From contig NZ_CP009630.1 of assembly GCF_000959445.1 (NCBI RefSeq), positions 1,302,001 through 1,366,000 of the forward strand: DNA of 64,000 nt, read 5' to 3'. Below the pieces are notes generated by a model, which was not told the DNA's origin, ran no database searches, and saw only the letters and a program-made list of their open reading frames with translations. The stretch is from Burkholderia vietnamiensis LMG 10929 (GTDB taxonomy: Bacteria > Pseudomonadota > Gammaproteobacteria > Burkholderiales > Burkholderiaceae). The position numbers and the translations under genes were made by a program. Below, one piece after another: positions 1-9,993 of this stretch (the first letter of the stretch is position 1; every line of letters begins with the position of its first letter).

Positions 1-120
1 GGCGGCAAGGCTCGCGCGGCTTTGCTCGATCAGCAGCAGCGACGTGAGGTGAACCAGCACGAGCAGGCCCACCGTGGTTACGACGAGCCGCCCGAACATC
101 GAATCAAACGGATTCTTCAT
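1..120 (-). CDS. Sensor histidine kinase, N-terminus only (cut by window edge)
   Basis: Reading leftward from an ATG at 120, about 40 codons are visible: a short basic start (MKNPFDSMFGR), then one hydrophobic stretch (LVVTTVGLLVLVHLTSLLL) that looks like a first transmembrane helix. The start overlaps the last 17 bases of the response-regulator gene, the usual arrangement of a co-translated two-component pair. The kinase, HAMP and ATPase domains lie outside the window, so the histidine-kinase call rests on this overlap, the membrane start and the adjacent OmpR-type regulator. The likely partner is the regulator at 104-862 and the plausible target is the divergent RND efflux operon; both are inferences. 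Confidence 0.7.
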   Translation of the reverse strand, partial: MKNPFDSMFGRLVVTTVGLLVLVHLTSLLLIEQSRASLAA

Positions 121-862
121 CGGCCGGGTTGTCGGGAATGAACATGTAGCCGATGCCGCGCATGGTCTGCAGCCGTCGGGGATTGGACGGGTCGTCCTCG
201 ATCAGGCGGCGCAGGCGCCATACCGGCACGTCGATGCCGCGCTCGGTCACGTCGGCGTCCGGACCGTGGAGCAGCTCGATGAGCCGCGTACGCGACAGCG
301 TTTCCATCGGATGCGAGGCCAGCACTTCGAGCAGCGCGTACTCGCCGCCCGTGAGCTTGACGGGCGCGCCTTCGCACAGCAGCGTGCGCGTCGAGAAATC
401 CAGCTCGAAACGGCCGAACCGGCACGGGGCGCGCTTCTCCTGGACCACCGCGGGCGGCGGCGGCCCCTGCCGGCGCAGCACTGCATGGATGCGCGCGAGC
501 AGTTCCTGCGGCATGAACGGCTTGCCCAGATAGTCGTCCGCGCCCAGTTCGAGCCCCAGCACGCGGTCCACGCCTTCGGCGCGCGCGGTCAGCATGATGA
601 CCGGAATCGTGTCGCCGCGCGCGCGCAACTGCTTGAGCGCGGTGAGGCCATCGACGCCCGGCATCATGAAATCCAGCACGATGATGGACGGCCGTTCGCG
701 CTCCAGCCGCCGCGCGAGATTCGTGGCGTCGTGCAGAACGGAGAACGCAATGCCGCGCTGCTGGAAGAACTTGCGCAGCAGGTCGCGCAGTTCGGCGTCG
801 TCGTCGACGAGCAGGACTTGCAGCGCGGAGTCGGGGATGGAAGGTGCGTGCACTTCGGGCAT
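104..862 (-). CDS. OmpR/PhoB-family response regulator
   Basis: A 252-residue two-domain regulator. The N-terminal receiver domain shows the acidic pocket (VDDD near residues 19-22), the phosphoacceptor Asp64 in IVLDFMMPGVDG and the conserved Lys in LGKPF near residue 113. The C-terminal half is a winged-helix DNA-binding domain (FELDFSTRTLLCEGAPVKLT onward, ending near MRGIGYMFIP). It lies divergent from an RND pump operon, and its stop overlaps the start of the kinase gene. Control of the pump by this pair, as with BaeSR-mdtABC, is inferred from position. A direct repeat in the intergenic region fits binding by an OmpR-type dimer. Confidence 0.93.
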   Translation of the reverse strand: MPEVHAPSIPDSALQVLLVDDDAELRDLLRKFFQQRGIAFSVLHDATNLARRLERERPSIIVLDFMMPGVDGLTALKQLRARGDTIPVIMLTARAEGVDRVLGLELGADDYLGKPFMPQELLARIHAVLRRQGPPPPAVVQEKRAPCRFGRFELDFSTRTLLCEGAPVKLTGGEYALLEVLASHPMETLSRTRLIELLHGPDADVTERGIDVPVWRLRRLIEDDPSNPRRLQTMRGIGYMFIPDNPADEESV

Positions 863-1035
863 TCAGGGCGGCGTGAGGACGAAATGATGGTAGCCCGGAG
901 AGGGCCCGGCTGGCTTTCGGAATATTACCGAGAATTGCGCCCGCTAACGAAACCCGCACGAAGACCCGGCCGCGACGGTAGTTCGTACGCCGAAAGCCCG
1001 GTTCTCTTTCGGCCGTATTCGCGCGTCACGGGACA

Positions 1036-1050
1036 GTAAGTTTCCGTAAG
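1036..1050 (+). promoter_or_regulatory. Candidate response-regulator box (GTAAG direct repeat)
   Basis: Two GTAAG half-sites start 10 bases apart (1036 and 1046) in the divergent region between the response regulator and the efflux operon. OmpR-family dimers bind direct repeats one helical turn apart, so this is a reasonable operator candidate. Only one copy was noticed and no promoter was assigned. Confidence 0.3.
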
Positions 1051-1189
1051 CACGAAAAAATGCGCCGTCGGTAGCGTTACGCCTTGCCCAGTACCGGTTC
1101 CGTCGGGGCGCCACCAAGGTGCGCCGGAAGCGTCCGGTGCCGTCCCGTTCTCGCATCGCGCGACGTCGCGATGTCCAAACAGGTCCAAG

Positions 1190-2473
1190 ATGAAAACGCC
1201 AATCCTCCCCAACCACGCGCACCGCCGCATGACGTGCAGGCCGCGCCAGCTGTTTGCCGCCCTCTCGATACTGGCGATAGTCGGCACCGCCGGCTGCAAC
1301 AGGCAAGCAGGCGGGCCGCCCGGCGGCGCCGCCGCGCAGACCGCGCAGGTGGGCGTGCTCACGCTCGCGCCGCAGCGCATCGTCGAAACCACCGAACTCT
1401 CTGGCCGCCTTTCCTCGCAGAAGGTCTCCGACGTCCGACCGCAGGTGAGCGGCATCATCCTCAAGCGCCTGTTCGTGGAAGGCGGTGACGTGAAGGCCGG
1501 CCAGGTGCTCTACCAGATCGATCCGGCCACCTACCGGGCGGCCTACGACCAGGCGCGCGGCACGCTCGAAAACGCCCGCGCCACGTTGGCCGATGCGAAG
1601 ACGAAAGCGGACCGCTACACGGAACTCGTGAAGATCAACGCCGTGAGCAAGCAGGACTACGACGACGCCGTCGCCGCCGTCCACCAGGACGCCGCCACCG
1701 TGACGGCCGACGCGGCCGCGCTCGAATCGGCGCGCGTGAACCTCGAATACACGCGCGTGCGGGCGCCCATTTCAGGACGCATCGGCGCCTCCACCGTGAC
1801 CGAAGGCGCGCTCGTCACGTCCGCCCAGACCACTGCGCTCGCCACCATCCAGGCGTTCGATCAGATGTATCTCGACGTCACGCGTCCCAGCACGGAGTGG
1901 CTGAAGCTGCGCAAGGCCTTCGCTTCGGGGCGCCTCAAGAAGACGGGCAGCGACAGCGCCGCCGTCACGCTCGTGATGGAGGACGGCACCGAATACGCCC
2001 ACGCCGGCACGCTGCAGTTCTCCGGCGTGACGGTCGATGCCACGACGGGCTCGGTCACGCTGCGCAGTACGTTCCCGAACCCCGAACGCGAATTGCTGCC
2101 CGGCATGTTCGTGCGCGCCCGCCTGGAAGAAGGCGAGAACGACGACGCGATACTCGTGCCGCAGATGGCCGTGACGCGCGCGTCGGACGGCAAGGCGAGC
2201 GTCTACGTGGTGGGTGCGGCCGGCAATGCGCAGCAGGTGCAGGTGACGGCCGACAACGCATTCCGCGACCAGTGGATCGTGACCTCGGGCCTGCACGCCG
2301 GCGACCGCGTGATCGTGAGCGGCCTGCAGAGCGTGCATGCGGGCGCGCCGGTCAAGGTGGCCGCCGATACGCCGCAGACGCAGGGGAACGCGGTATCTGC
2401 GGCATCTGCGGCGTCCGCTGCCACCGACACATCCGCAGCCGGCACGGCCTCGCCCGTGTCGGCGCAACACTAG
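1190..2473 (+). CDS. RND efflux periplasmic adaptor (membrane fusion protein)
   Basis: A 427-residue AcrA/MexA-type adaptor, normal length for the family. The N-terminus has a signal sequence ending in a lipobox-like VGTAGC, so it is probably lipid-anchored in the periplasm. The lipoyl halves flank a coiled-coil hairpin (about residues 95-190), then come beta-barrel and membrane-proximal domains (MYLDVTRPSTEWLKLR; LLPGMFVRARLEEG). It links the inner-membrane pump encoded 12 bases downstream to the outer-membrane channel. A second in-frame ATG at 1229 exists, but an AGG sits about 9 bases before the ATG at 1190. The C-terminal tail is Ala/Ser-rich and probably unstructured. Confidence 0.93.
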   Translation: MKTPILPNHAHRRMTCRPRQLFAALSILAIVGTAGCNRQAGGPPGGAAAQTAQVGVLTLAPQRIVETTELSGRLSSQKVSDVRPQVSGIILKRLFVEGGDVKAGQVLYQIDPATYRAAYDQARGTLENARATLADAKTKADRYTELVKINAVSKQDYDDAVAAVHQDAATVTADAAALESARVNLEYTRVRAPISGRIGASTVTEGALVTSAQTTALATIQAFDQMYLDVTRPSTEWLKLRKAFASGRLKKTGSDSAAVTLVMEDGTEYAHAGTLQFSGVTVDATTGSVTLRSTFPNPERELLPGMFVRARLEEGENDDAILVPQMAVTRASDGKASVYVVGAAGNAQQVQVTADNAFRDQWIVTSGLHAGDRVIVSGLQSVHAGAPVKVAADTPQTQGNAVSAASAASAATDTSAAGTASPVSAQH

Positions 2474-2485
2474 GCGGAGCGCGGC

Positions 2486-5400
2486 ATGGCAGAGTTCTTC
2501 ATCAAGCGTCCCATCCTCGCGTGGGTCATGGCCATCGTCATCATGCTGGTGGGCGCGGCGGCGGTGACGACCCTTCCCGTTGCGCAGTACCCCACCATCG
2601 CGCCGCCCTCGGTGCAGGTGACGGCCACCTACCCCGGCGCCTCCGCCGACACGGTGGCCGCAACCGTGACCCAGGTGATCGAGCAGAAACTGAGCGGCAT
2701 CGACAACGTGCTGTACATGTCATCCACGAGCAGTTCCGCGGGACAGGCCACCATCACGTTGACGTTCAACCCCGGCACCAACCCCGACATCGCGCAGGTG
2801 CAGGTGCAGAACAAGGTGTCGCAGGCCACGCCCACCCTGCCTCAAACGGTGCAGGAGCAAGGCGTGCAGGTGGCGAAGGCGTCGACGAGCTTCCTCATGA
2901 TCGTCGCGCTGTCGTCGCCGGGCGGCACCTGGAATTCGGTGGACCTCGGCAACATCATCGCCACGCAGATCGAAGACCCGCTCTCGCAGTTGAACGGCGT
3001 GGGCGACGTGACGCTGTTCGGCGCGCAGCACGCCATGCGCATCTGGCTCGACCCGGTGAAGCTGCACAGCTTCGGACTCGCGACCTCGGACGTCACCACG
3101 GCCATCACGAACCAGAACGTCGAGCTTTCCACCGGCCAGTTGGGCGGCGCACCGGCCACGGATTCGCAGGCCATCAACGCGACCATCCGCTCGTCGAGCC
3201 TGCTCACGAGCGCCGACCAGTTCGCCAACATCCTGCTACGCGTGAACAGCGACGGCTCGCGCGTGCTGCTCAAGGACGTGGCGCGCGTCGAAGTGGGCGG
3301 CGACAGCTACGAAACGTCGTCGCGTCTGAACGGCAAGCCGGCATCCGCGCTCGCCATCAAGCTCGCGACCGGCGCCAACGCGCTCGAAGCAGCCAACGCC
3401 GTGCGCGCGAAGCTCGCGGAACTGCAGCCGCAGTTGCCGAAGGACGTCGCGATCAGCTATCCGTACGACACCACGCCGTTCGTGCGCATCTCGATCGAAG
3501 AGGTCGTGAAGACGCTGCTCGAAGCGGTCGTGCTGGTGTTCCTCGTGATGTACCTGTTCCTTCAGAACGTGCGCGCCACGCTGATTCCCACCATCGTCGT
3601 GCCGGTCGCGCTGCTCGGCACGTTCGGCGTGATGTCGATGATCGGCTTCTCGATCAACGTGCTGTCGATGTTCGCGATGGTGCTCGCCATCGGCCTGCTG
3701 GTGGACGATGCGATCGTGGTGGTGGAAAACGTCGAACGCATCATGAGCGAGGAACGGCTCGAACCGAAGGAAGCCACCCGCAAGGCGATGGGCCAGATCA
3801 CGGGCGCGCTGATCGGCGTGACGACGGTGCTCACCGCCGTGTTCATTCCGATGGCGTTCTTCTCCGGCTCGACGGGCGCGATCTACCGGCAGTTCTCCAT
3901 CACGATCGTCTCGGCGATGCTGCTGTCGGTCATGCTCGCGCTCACGCTCACGCCGGCCCTCTGCGCCACTCTGCTCAAGCGCGCGGACGTCGAGCACCAC
4001 GAGAAGCGCGGCTTCTTCGGCTGGTTCAACCGCTGCTTCGCGAAAGGCAACGCGGGCTACAGCAGTTCGCTCGCCCGCGTGGTCGCGAAGCCCGCGCGCT
4101 ACATGCTGGTCTACGGCGCGATCGCCGGCATCGTGGCGTTGCTCTACGTCACGCTGCCCTCCTCGTTCCTGCCCGACGAAGACCAGGGCTACTTCATCGT
4201 GTCGATCAGCGCGCCGGCGGGCACGCCGGCATCGCGCACGCTGAAGACGGTGGAGGCCGTCGAGCAGTACGTGCTGAAGGACGAACCGGGCGTCAAGCAG
4301 GTGATCGCCATCAACGGCTTCAGCTTCAACGGCCAAGGACAGAACAACGCCATCGCGTTCGTGACGCTCAAGGACTGGAGCCTGCGCGGTTCGCGCGACA
4401 GCGCGCAGGCCATCATCGCGCGCGCCAGCCAGCATTTCGCCGCGAATCGCGATGCGCGCATCTTCGTGCTGAACCCGCCCGCCATTCAGGAGCTCGGGAC
4501 CCAAAGCGGCCTCGACTTCGAGATAGAAGACCGCGGCGGCGCGGGCCACGACAAGCTGCTTGCCGTGCGCAACCAGTTTCTCGGCATGGCGTCGAAGGAA
4601 CCAACGCTCGCGATGGTGCGCCCGTCCGGCCTCGAGGACACGCCGCAGCTCCAGGTGGACATCGACCGCGAAAAGGCCAACGCGCTGGGGCTTTCCGTCG
4701 CCGACCTCAACGACACGTTGCAGACGGCCTTCGGTTCGTCCTACGTGAACAACTACATCGACACGGGGCGTGTGCAGAAGGTCTATGTGCAGGCGGATGC
4801 GCCGTATCGCATGATGCCTTCCGACCTCGGCGACTGGTACGTGAAGGCGAGCGGCAGCTCGTCGGGTTCGTCGTCTTCGTCCTCGGGCACCACCACGGGC
4901 ACGAGCACCGTGACGAACACCACCGGCTACGACGCCACGATGGTGCCCTTCTCGTCGTTCGCAACGAGCCGCTGGACGTTCGGCCCGCCGCAGATCGAAC
5001 GCTACAACCGGCAACTCGCCATGGGCATTTCGGCTGCCACGCGGCCCGGCGTCAGCACCGGCGAAGCGATGAATGCCGTGGAGCAGCTCGCGCGCAAACT
5101 GCCGCCCGGCTTCGCCCTCGAATGGACGGGACAGTCCTACCAGGAAAAGCAGGCCGGCTCCCAGGCCACGACGCTCTATGCGATCTCGCTCGTCGTCGTG
5201 TTCCTGTGCCTGGCGGGTCTCTATGAAAGTTGGTCGATTCCGCTCGCGGTGGTGCTCGTGGTGCCGCTCGGCGTGCTCGGCGCGCTGCTCGCCGCGCACG
5301 GCCGCGGTCTGTCGAACGACATCTACTTCAAGGTCGGGCTGCTGGCCACCATCGGCCTCTCCACGAAGAACGCCATTCTGATCGTCGAGTTCGCAAAGGA

Positions 5401-5698
5401 CCTGCAGGCCCAGGGGCACGGCCTCGTGGACGCCGTGCTCGAAGCCGCCCACCTGCGGCTGCGCCCCATCCTCATGACCTCGCTCGCGTTCGTGTTCGGC
5501 GTGCTGCCGCTCGTCATCAGCACGGGCGCCGGCGCCGGTGCGCGTCATGCGATCGGCACGGGCGTCACGGGCGGCATGATCGCGGCCACGGTGCTCGCCA
5601 TCTTCTTCGTCCCGGTCTTCTTCGTCGTGGTGCGCAGGCTGTTCAAGGAACACGGTCACGCCACCGACTCCGCTGAAATCAACGAGAGCAACGCATGA
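2486..5698 (+). CDS. RND multidrug efflux inner-membrane transporter (AcrB/MexB type, HAE1)
   Basis: A 1070-residue proton-driven drug exporter of the trimeric HAE1 family. The start ([20 protein letters not shown]) is typical. The TM4 proton-relay pair Asp407-Asp408 is present ([12 protein letters not shown]), and two large periplasmic loops each precede a bundle of helices. Unusual is a Ser/Thr/Gly-rich stretch at about residues 789-815 (nt 4850-4930), lying between the DLGDWYVKA strand and the MVPFSSFAT segment; I do not recall it in AcrB. The gene is the middle of a three-gene operon and overlaps the outer-membrane factor gene by 4 bases. Drug range cannot be read from the sequence. Confidence 0.95.
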   Translation: MAEFFIKRPILAWVMAIVIMLVGAAAVTTLPVAQYPTIAPPSVQVTATYPGASADTVAATVTQVIEQKLSGIDNVLYMSSTSSSAGQATITLTFNPGTNPDIAQVQVQNKVSQATPTLPQTVQEQGVQVAKASTSFLMIVALSSPGGTWNSVDLGNIIATQIEDPLSQLNGVGDVTLFGAQHAMRIWLDPVKLHSFGLATSDVTTAITNQNVELSTGQLGGAPATDSQAINATIRSSSLLTSADQFANILLRVNSDGSRVLLKDVARVEVGGDSYETSSRLNGKPASALAIKLATGANALEAANAVRAKLAELQPQLPKDVAISYPYDTTPFVRISIEEVVKTLLEAVVLVFLVMYLFLQNVRATLIPTIVVPVALLGTFGVMSMIGFSINVLSMFAMVLAIGLLVDDAIVVVENVERIMSEERLEPKEATRKAMGQITGALIGVTTVLTAVFIPMAFFSGSTGAIYRQFSITIVSAMLLSVMLALTLTPALCATLLKRADVEHHEKRGFFGWFNRCFAKGNAGYSSSLARVVAKPARYMLVYGAIAGIVALLYVTLPSSFLPDEDQGYFIVSISAPAGTPASRTLKTVEAVEQYVLKDEPGVKQVIAINGFSFNGQGQNNAIAFVTLKDWSLRGSRDSAQAIIARASQHFAANRDARIFVLNPPAIQELGTQSGLDFEIEDRGGAGHDKLLAVRNQFLGMASKEPTLAMVRPSGLEDTPQLQVDIDREKANALGLSVADLNDTLQTAFGSSYVNNYIDTGRVQKVYVQADAPYRMMPSDLGDWYVKASGSSSGSSSSSSGTTTGTSTVTNTTGYDATMVPFSSFATSRWTFGPPQIERYNRQLAMGISAATRPGVSTGEAMNAVEQLARKLPPGFALEWTGQSYQEKQAGSQATTLYAISLVVVFLCLAGLYESWSIPLAVVLVVPLGVLGALLAAHGRGLSNDIYFKVGLLATIGLSTKNAILIVEFAKDLQAQGHGLVDAVLEAAHLRLRPILMTSLAFVFGVLPLVISTGAGAGARHAIGTGVTGGMIAATVLAIFFVPVFFVVVRRLFKEHGHATDSAEINESNA

Positions 5699-7122
5699 AA
5701 CGCACACTGATCGCCCTTCTTTGCGCGGGCGCACTCGGCGCCTGCTCACTGGACCCGACGTACCAGCGGCCCGCGGCGCCGATCGACGACACGTGGTCCA
5801 CCGTGGCCGCGCCGGCGCAGCCGCAGGAGGCGCCGAGCACCGCTGCGGCACCGCTGGGTGCCGACCTCGGCTGGCGCGACTTCTTCAAGGATCCGCGCCT
5901 GCAAAAGCTGATCGAACTCGCGCTCGCGAACAACCGCGACATGCGCGTGGCCGCGCTCAACGTGGCGCAGTACGAAGCGCAGTACCGCATCGCGCGCGCC
6001 AACCTCGGGCCGGCCATCGACGCGTCGGGGTCCGTCACGCGCGAACACATGGCCGGCTCCACGAGTGCATACAGTTCGAGCAGCGCGAGCGTGGGCCTCA
6101 CGTCGTGGGAAATCGACTTCTTCGGCCGCCTGCGCAGCCTGAAGCGCCAGGCGCTGGAACAGTACCTCGCCACGGACGCCGCGCGCACCAGCACGCAGAT
6201 CAGCCTCATCGCGACCGTCGCGACCGACTATCTGCAACTGCTCTCCGACGAGGCTTCGTTGCAGATCGCGCAGAACACCGTGGCCGCCGACCAGCACACC
6301 TACGACCTCACGGCGAACATGATGAAGCTGGGCAGCGCGTCGCTGCAGGACGTGCGCCAGGCCGAAAACTCGCTGGCGAGCGCGCGCTCGAGCCTCGCGT
6401 CGTACACGCGTGCGGTGGCGCAGGACCGCAACGACCTGGTGGCCGAAATCTGCGCGCCGCTGCCCGACGATCTGCCCCGCGGCCCTTCGCTGATGGAAAG
6501 CGAGCACACCCTCGCGGACATCGGCGCAGGCGTGCCGTCGGATCTGCTCGCGCGCCGGCCCGACATCGTCGAAGCGGAGCACACGCTCAAGGCGGCCAAC
6601 GCCAACATCGGCGCGGCGCGCGCCGCGTTCTTTCCGAAGATCGAGCTGACGGCTTCCGCGGGCACCACGAGCAGCGGCCTCTCGAACCTCTTCAAGGCGG
6701 GCACGGGCGCATGGGCGTTTGCGCCGTCCATCTCGGTGCCCATCTTCGACTTCGGCTACAACCGCGCGTCGCTGGACGTGGCGAAAGTCGAAAAAGACAT
6801 CGACGTCGCCAACTACGAAAAGGCCATTCAGACGGCGTTCAAGGAAGTGTCGAATGCGCTGGCGGGACGCACGACGTACGTCACGCAGGTGGCCGCGGAC
6901 CGCGACTACGTGAGCTCGGCGCAGCAGTACTACGACCTCGCGCAGGCACGCTACCGCAGCGGCACCGACAGCTTCCTGACCCTGCTCGACGCGCGGCGCA
7001 CGCTTTACACGGCGCAACAGCAGCTCGTCACCGACATGCTCGCCAAGCAGTCGAACCTGATCACGCTGTACAAGGTGCTGGGCGGCGGCTGGTCGGAGAC
7101 GAGCGCGGTGGCGCAGCGGTAG
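5695..7122 (+). CDS. RND efflux outer-membrane factor (NodT/OprM lipoprotein)
   Basis: A 475-residue TolC-fold outer-membrane channel subunit. The N-terminus is a lipoprotein signal ([17 protein letters not shown], Cys17 as the lipid site) followed by the family opening SLDPTYQRP. Two repeated halves carry long helices, with the motifs [16 protein letters not shown] and [20 protein letters not shown] typical of OprM/NodT proteins. The ATG overlaps the pump's TGA, indicating translational coupling, so adaptor, pump and channel are all encoded here as a self-sufficient tripartite system. It is the last gene of the operon; the next gene is on the opposite strand. Confidence 0.94.
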   Translation: MKRTLIALLCAGALGACSLDPTYQRPAAPIDDTWSTVAAPAQPQEAPSTAAAPLGADLGWRDFFKDPRLQKLIELALANNRDMRVAALNVAQYEAQYRIARANLGPAIDASGSVTREHMAGSTSAYSSSSASVGLTSWEIDFFGRLRSLKRQALEQYLATDAARTSTQISLIATVATDYLQLLSDEASLQIAQNTVAADQHTYDLTANMMKLGSASLQDVRQAENSLASARSSLASYTRAVAQDRNDLVAEICAPLPDDLPRGPSLMESEHTLADIGAGVPSDLLARRPDIVEAEHTLKAANANIGAARAAFFPKIELTASAGTTSSGLSNLFKAGTGAWAFAPSISVPIFDFGYNRASLDVAKVEKDIDVANYEKAIQTAFKEVSNALAGRTTYVTQVAADRDYVSSAQQYYDLAQARYRSGTDSFLTLLDARRTLYTAQQQLVTDMLAKQSNLITLYKVLGGGWSETSAVAQR

Positions 7123-7192
7123 TCGGGCGAATCGGCGATGGGTCGCGTGCGTCGGCGATGGGGCATCCCGTTCGGCCGCACGCCCCGTCGGA

Positions 7193-8098
7193 TCACCCCC
7201 CACTGCAAAACAACTGCGCGACCAGACTCCGCAGCCACCGGTTTCCCGCTTCGTGGTGATATCTGGCATGCCAATGCTGTCGGACCGCAAATCCATCGAC
7301 GGGAACCGGACAGGCGTGCACGGTCAGATCGTTGATTTTCGCCAGCGTCTCGCCGATGTGGCGCGGCAGTGTCGCGATCAGATCGGTGCTTTCGATGATC
7401 GCACCGAGCCCAAGGAACCCCGGCAACTCCAGCACGACTTCGCGCTCGATCTGCTCGCGCAACAGCGCCTGTTCGAGTAGCTGCGCGCCCGTGCCGGCCG
7501 TGATCGCGACATGCCCCTCGGTGCGGTACTGCTTCAGCCCCAGTCGGGTCTTTAGCCGCGGATGATGGCGATTCGTCAGACAGACCCAGTCCTGCAGGTA
7601 CAGCTGCTGCTGATAAATCCCGCCGCCAAGCCAGGGCACGTGACCGATGGCCAGGTCTGCCTCGCCGGACTCCAGCGCCCGTTCCGTGTTGCCGTCGATA
7701 CGCGCCGCTTCCAGCCGGATACCGGGCGCCTGCTCGCGCACGTGCGCCAGCATTCGCGGCAGTAGCGTGATGTGACTGGCGTCGGTCATGCAGATCCGGA
7801 AGCGCCGTTTCGCGGTGACCGGATCGAACGCAATTTCCCAGGCCGCAAAGCGCCGCAGCGATTCCAGAATTTCCCGGCAAGGGCCGATCAGCGCATCGGC
7901 CTGCGGCGTCGGCGCCATGCCGGTCGGCGTTCGTATGAAGAGCGGATCCTGCAGATGTTCCCGCAGACGCCCCAGCCAGATGCTGATCGTCGGCTGACTT
8001 TGTCCCAGCTGTTCGGCCACGCGCGTCACGCTGCGGACATCGTAGAGGAGATCGAACAGCTGCAGCAGCTTCAAATCCGGGAGTGGGGCCGAACTCAT
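7193..8098 (-). CDS. LysR-family regulator (NodD/NahR-like subgroup)
   Basis: A 301-residue LysR-type regulator. The N-terminal winged helix (LLQLFDLLYDVRSVTRVAEQLGQSQPTISIWLGRLRE) is followed by the LFIRTPTGMAPTPQA segment typical of the NodD/NahR/PcpR subgroup, then a two-lobed effector domain. It is divergent from a five-gene operon starting at 8194, and the 95-bp gap holds palindromic sequence, so it is the obvious regulator of that operon. LysR activators usually bind a pathway substrate or intermediate; the ligand here is unknown. Confidence 0.9.
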   Translation of the reverse strand: MSSAPLPDLKLLQLFDLLYDVRSVTRVAEQLGQSQPTISIWLGRLREHLQDPLFIRTPTGMAPTPQADALIGPCREILESLRRFAAWEIAFDPVTAKRRFRICMTDASHITLLPRMLAHVREQAPGIRLEAARIDGNTERALESGEADLAIGHVPWLGGGIYQQQLYLQDWVCLTNRHHPRLKTRLGLKQYRTEGHVAITAGTGAQLLEQALLREQIEREVVLELPGFLGLGAIIESTDLIATLPRHIGETLAKINDLTVHACPVPVDGFAVRQHWHARYHHEAGNRWLRSLVAQLFCSGG

Positions 8099-8104
8099 AT
8101 CACT

Positions 8105-8128
8105 ATTGCTCTACGTAATGACGTCATT
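8105..8128. promoter_or_regulatory. Candidate LysR operator with perfect palindrome AATGACGTCATT
   Basis: The 95-bp gap between the divergent LysR gene and the five-gene operon contains a perfect 12-bp palindrome (8117-8128). It is overlapped by the imperfect inverted repeat ATTGC-N5-GTAAT (8105-8119), which has the T-N11-A geometry of LysR sites. A further ATTGC lies about 15 bases downstream. The site would serve both divergent promoters. Confidence 0.4.
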
Positions 8129-8193
8129 GCGATCATAGCATTGCGAGAATGGGCGTCCGCTCGTATCTTGATCTGCACGTTAAGGAGACGGCA

Positions 8194-9144
8194 GTGAAGA
8201 TTGCAATTCTGGGCGCCGGCGCATTGGGCTGTGCGATTGGGGCCGCGCTGACCGAAGGCGGCAATGAAGTCTGGTTGCTGAACCGCTCGGCGGCGCACGT
8301 CGAGGCAATGAGGCGCGACGGTCTACGGGTAGACGACAGGAACGGCTCGCGTCACGTGAAAGTTCACGCCACGACGCGGGCCGCTGAGGCCGGTGTCGTC
8401 GATCTGGTCATTGTGCTGGTCAAGTCGTTCGATACCGACGCCGCGATGCGCGGCGCAGTCGAACTGATCGGGCCGGAAACGCTGGTGCTGTCGTTGCAGA
8501 ACGGCCTTGGACATGAAGATGCGCTGGCCGACATCGTGGGGCGCGAACGCGTGCTGGCCGGCAAGACCTATGTCGGCGGCGTCATGCGCAATCCGGGGCA
8601 CATCGAATCGGGCGTCGCCGGCAAAGCCACTCACATTGGCGAGCTGGACGGTCGTATCACCCCTCGCGCAAACGCGATCGCCGACACGTTCAACGCATCC
8701 GGACTGGACACGACCGTCAGCGCCAATATCGTCGGCACGATGTGGGACAAGCTGCTGGTCAACGTCGCGACCGGCGCACTGACCGGCACGACCGGCCTCA
8801 CCTACGGCCAGCTTTACGACGAACCGCTCTTGAAGGCGACTGCACTCGCAGCAGTCGCAGAAGCGATGGCGGTCGCCCGCGCCGCCGGCGTGACTCTTTC
8901 CACGGACGATCCCGAACGCGCCTGGACGCTCGCCGGCGAAGGGCTTTCGCCGGGCTTCAAGACGTCGATGCTGCAAAGCCTCGAGAAAGGATCCATCACC
9001 GAGATCGACTTCATCAACGGCGCAGTCGTGCGCTGGGGACGACGGCATGGTGTGCCGACCCCGGTCAACGCGACGCTGGTCGCGTGCATCAAAGGCATCG
9101 AGCGCGGCATGGCCGACCGGAAAAAACAGGAGACAACCGCATGA
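8194..9144 (+). CDS. Ketopantoate-reductase-like NADP-dependent dehydrogenase (ApbA/PanE family)
   Basis: A 316-residue protein from a GTG at 8194. This start is chosen because TAAGGAG lies a few bases upstream and the protein then opens directly on the Rossmann motif (KIAILGAGALGCAIGAAL). The C-terminal helical domain carries the family region WDKLLVNVATGALTGTTGLTYG with its candidate catalytic Lys. The known activity of the family is NADPH reduction of 2-ketopantoate, but many paralogues act on other 2-oxo or 2-hydroxy acids. First gene of an operon with a VOC protein, a hydratase, a CoA-transferase and a shikimate-dehydrogenase-like enzyme, it is unlikely to be the housekeeping panE. The stop overlaps the next ATG by 4 bases. 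Confidence 0.85.
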   Translation: MKIAILGAGALGCAIGAALTEGGNEVWLLNRSAAHVEAMRRDGLRVDDRNGSRHVKVHATTRAAEAGVVDLVIVLVKSFDTDAAMRGAVELIGPETLVLSLQNGLGHEDALADIVGRERVLAGKTYVGGVMRNPGHIESGVAGKATHIGELDGRITPRANAIADTFNASGLDTTVSANIVGTMWDKLLVNVATGALTGTTGLTYGQLYDEPLLKATALAAVAEAMAVARAAGVTLSTDDPERAWTLAGEGLSPGFKTSMLQSLEKGSITEIDFINGAVVRWGRRHGVPTPVNATLVACIKGIERGMADRKKQETTA

Positions 9145-9533
9145 ACGGCAGCAAGGCTTATCTGGAACACGTGGCGATCTGGGTCAAGGATATCCACTGG
9201 CATATCCGCTTTTTCGAGGACGTGCTCGGCATGACGATGCGCGAGGTCGACGGCACCGTCGACGCACCGCGCCAGTACTGGACGCTCGGCGGTCTGCAAT
9301 TCATCCACGCCCCCGACCACGATGCCCCGGAAGGCCGGCTCGGCCATCTCGGCGTGATGTGCGAAGACATGGAAGCCGCGCTCGCCGCCGCGCAAAGGTA
9401 CGGCGTCACCGAGATGCCGCAGGGACGCAACTGGTTGCGACTGCCTGACGGTCTCGCCATCGAACTGATCCAGGCAAGGCCCGCCTCGTGCGTGGCGCGC
9501 GCATTGGCTATCGACCCGCGTGCGGAGGCTTGA
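9141..9533 (+). CDS. VOC (glyoxalase/dioxygenase superfamily) protein
   Basis: A 130-residue single-domain protein with the VOC fold: LEHVAIWVKDIHWHIRFFEDVLGM at the start and LRLPDGLAIELIQ near the end. Candidate metal ligands include His8 in EHVAIWV and the Glu in AIELIQ. Such proteins include lactoylglutathione lyase, methylmalonyl-CoA epimerase and extradiol dioxygenases; the short length and the CoA-enzyme neighbours make an epimerase or isomerase role conceivable, but this is inference. Its ATG overlaps the stop of the reductase gene, and it precedes the hydratase gene by one base. Confidence 0.8.
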   Translation: MNGSKAYLEHVAIWVKDIHWHIRFFEDVLGMTMREVDGTVDAPRQYWTLGGLQFIHAPDHDAPEGRLGHLGVMCEDMEAALAAAQRYGVTEMPQGRNWLRLPDGLAIELIQARPASCVARALAIDPRAEA

Positions 9534-9534
9534 G

Positions 9535-9993
9535 ATGACGATCGTCGAGAAATACTGGGACGACGCCCGCGAAGGCGACGAGTGCGTCAGCCCGACTTAC
9601 ACCGTCACCAAAGCGCGCATCCTGGCTTATGCGGAATTGACCGGCGATCACACGCCGGTGCACGTCGATGAGGACTACGCGAACGCGAGCCACTTTGGCT
9701 CGATCGTCGCGCACGGCCTGTTCGGCTTGTCGATTGCGGACGGCCTCAAGACTCAGAGCGCGTACCGCTTTCTGCCGGGCATGTCGCTCGGCTGGACCTG
9801 GGACTTCGATCTGCCGATCAAAGTGAACGACGTGCTGCACGTGAAATTCCGCGTCGGCACGATGCGGGCCAGCAAGAGCCGTCCGGGCTGGGGCATCGTC
9901 GTGCTGCCGTCGCAGCTGATCAATCAGGACGGCCAGGTCGTCCAGCATGGCGAGCACCGCTTGATGGTGCCGCGCCGACCGGGAGCATTCTGA
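9535..9993 (+). CDS. MaoC-like hot-dog hydratase/dehydratase
   Basis: A 152-residue single hot-dog protein. The hydratase-2 signature is visible as GDHTPVHVDEDYA followed by SHFGSIVAHGLFGLSI, with the catalytic Asp/His pair in GDHTPVH. Enzymes of this family hydrate enoyl-CoA or mesaconyl-CoA type thioesters. Set between a VOC protein and a type III CoA-transferase, it probably acts on the CoA thioester made by the transferase. The start at 9535 follows the upstream stop by one base, and an upstream GGAG supports it. Confidence 0.88.
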   Translation: MTIVEKYWDDAREGDECVSPTYTVTKARILAYAELTGDHTPVHVDEDYANASHFGSIVAHGLFGLSIADGLKTQSAYRFLPGMSLGWTWDFDLPIKVNDVLHVKFRVGTMRASKSRPGWGIVVLPSQLINQDGQVVQHGEHRLMVPRRPGAF

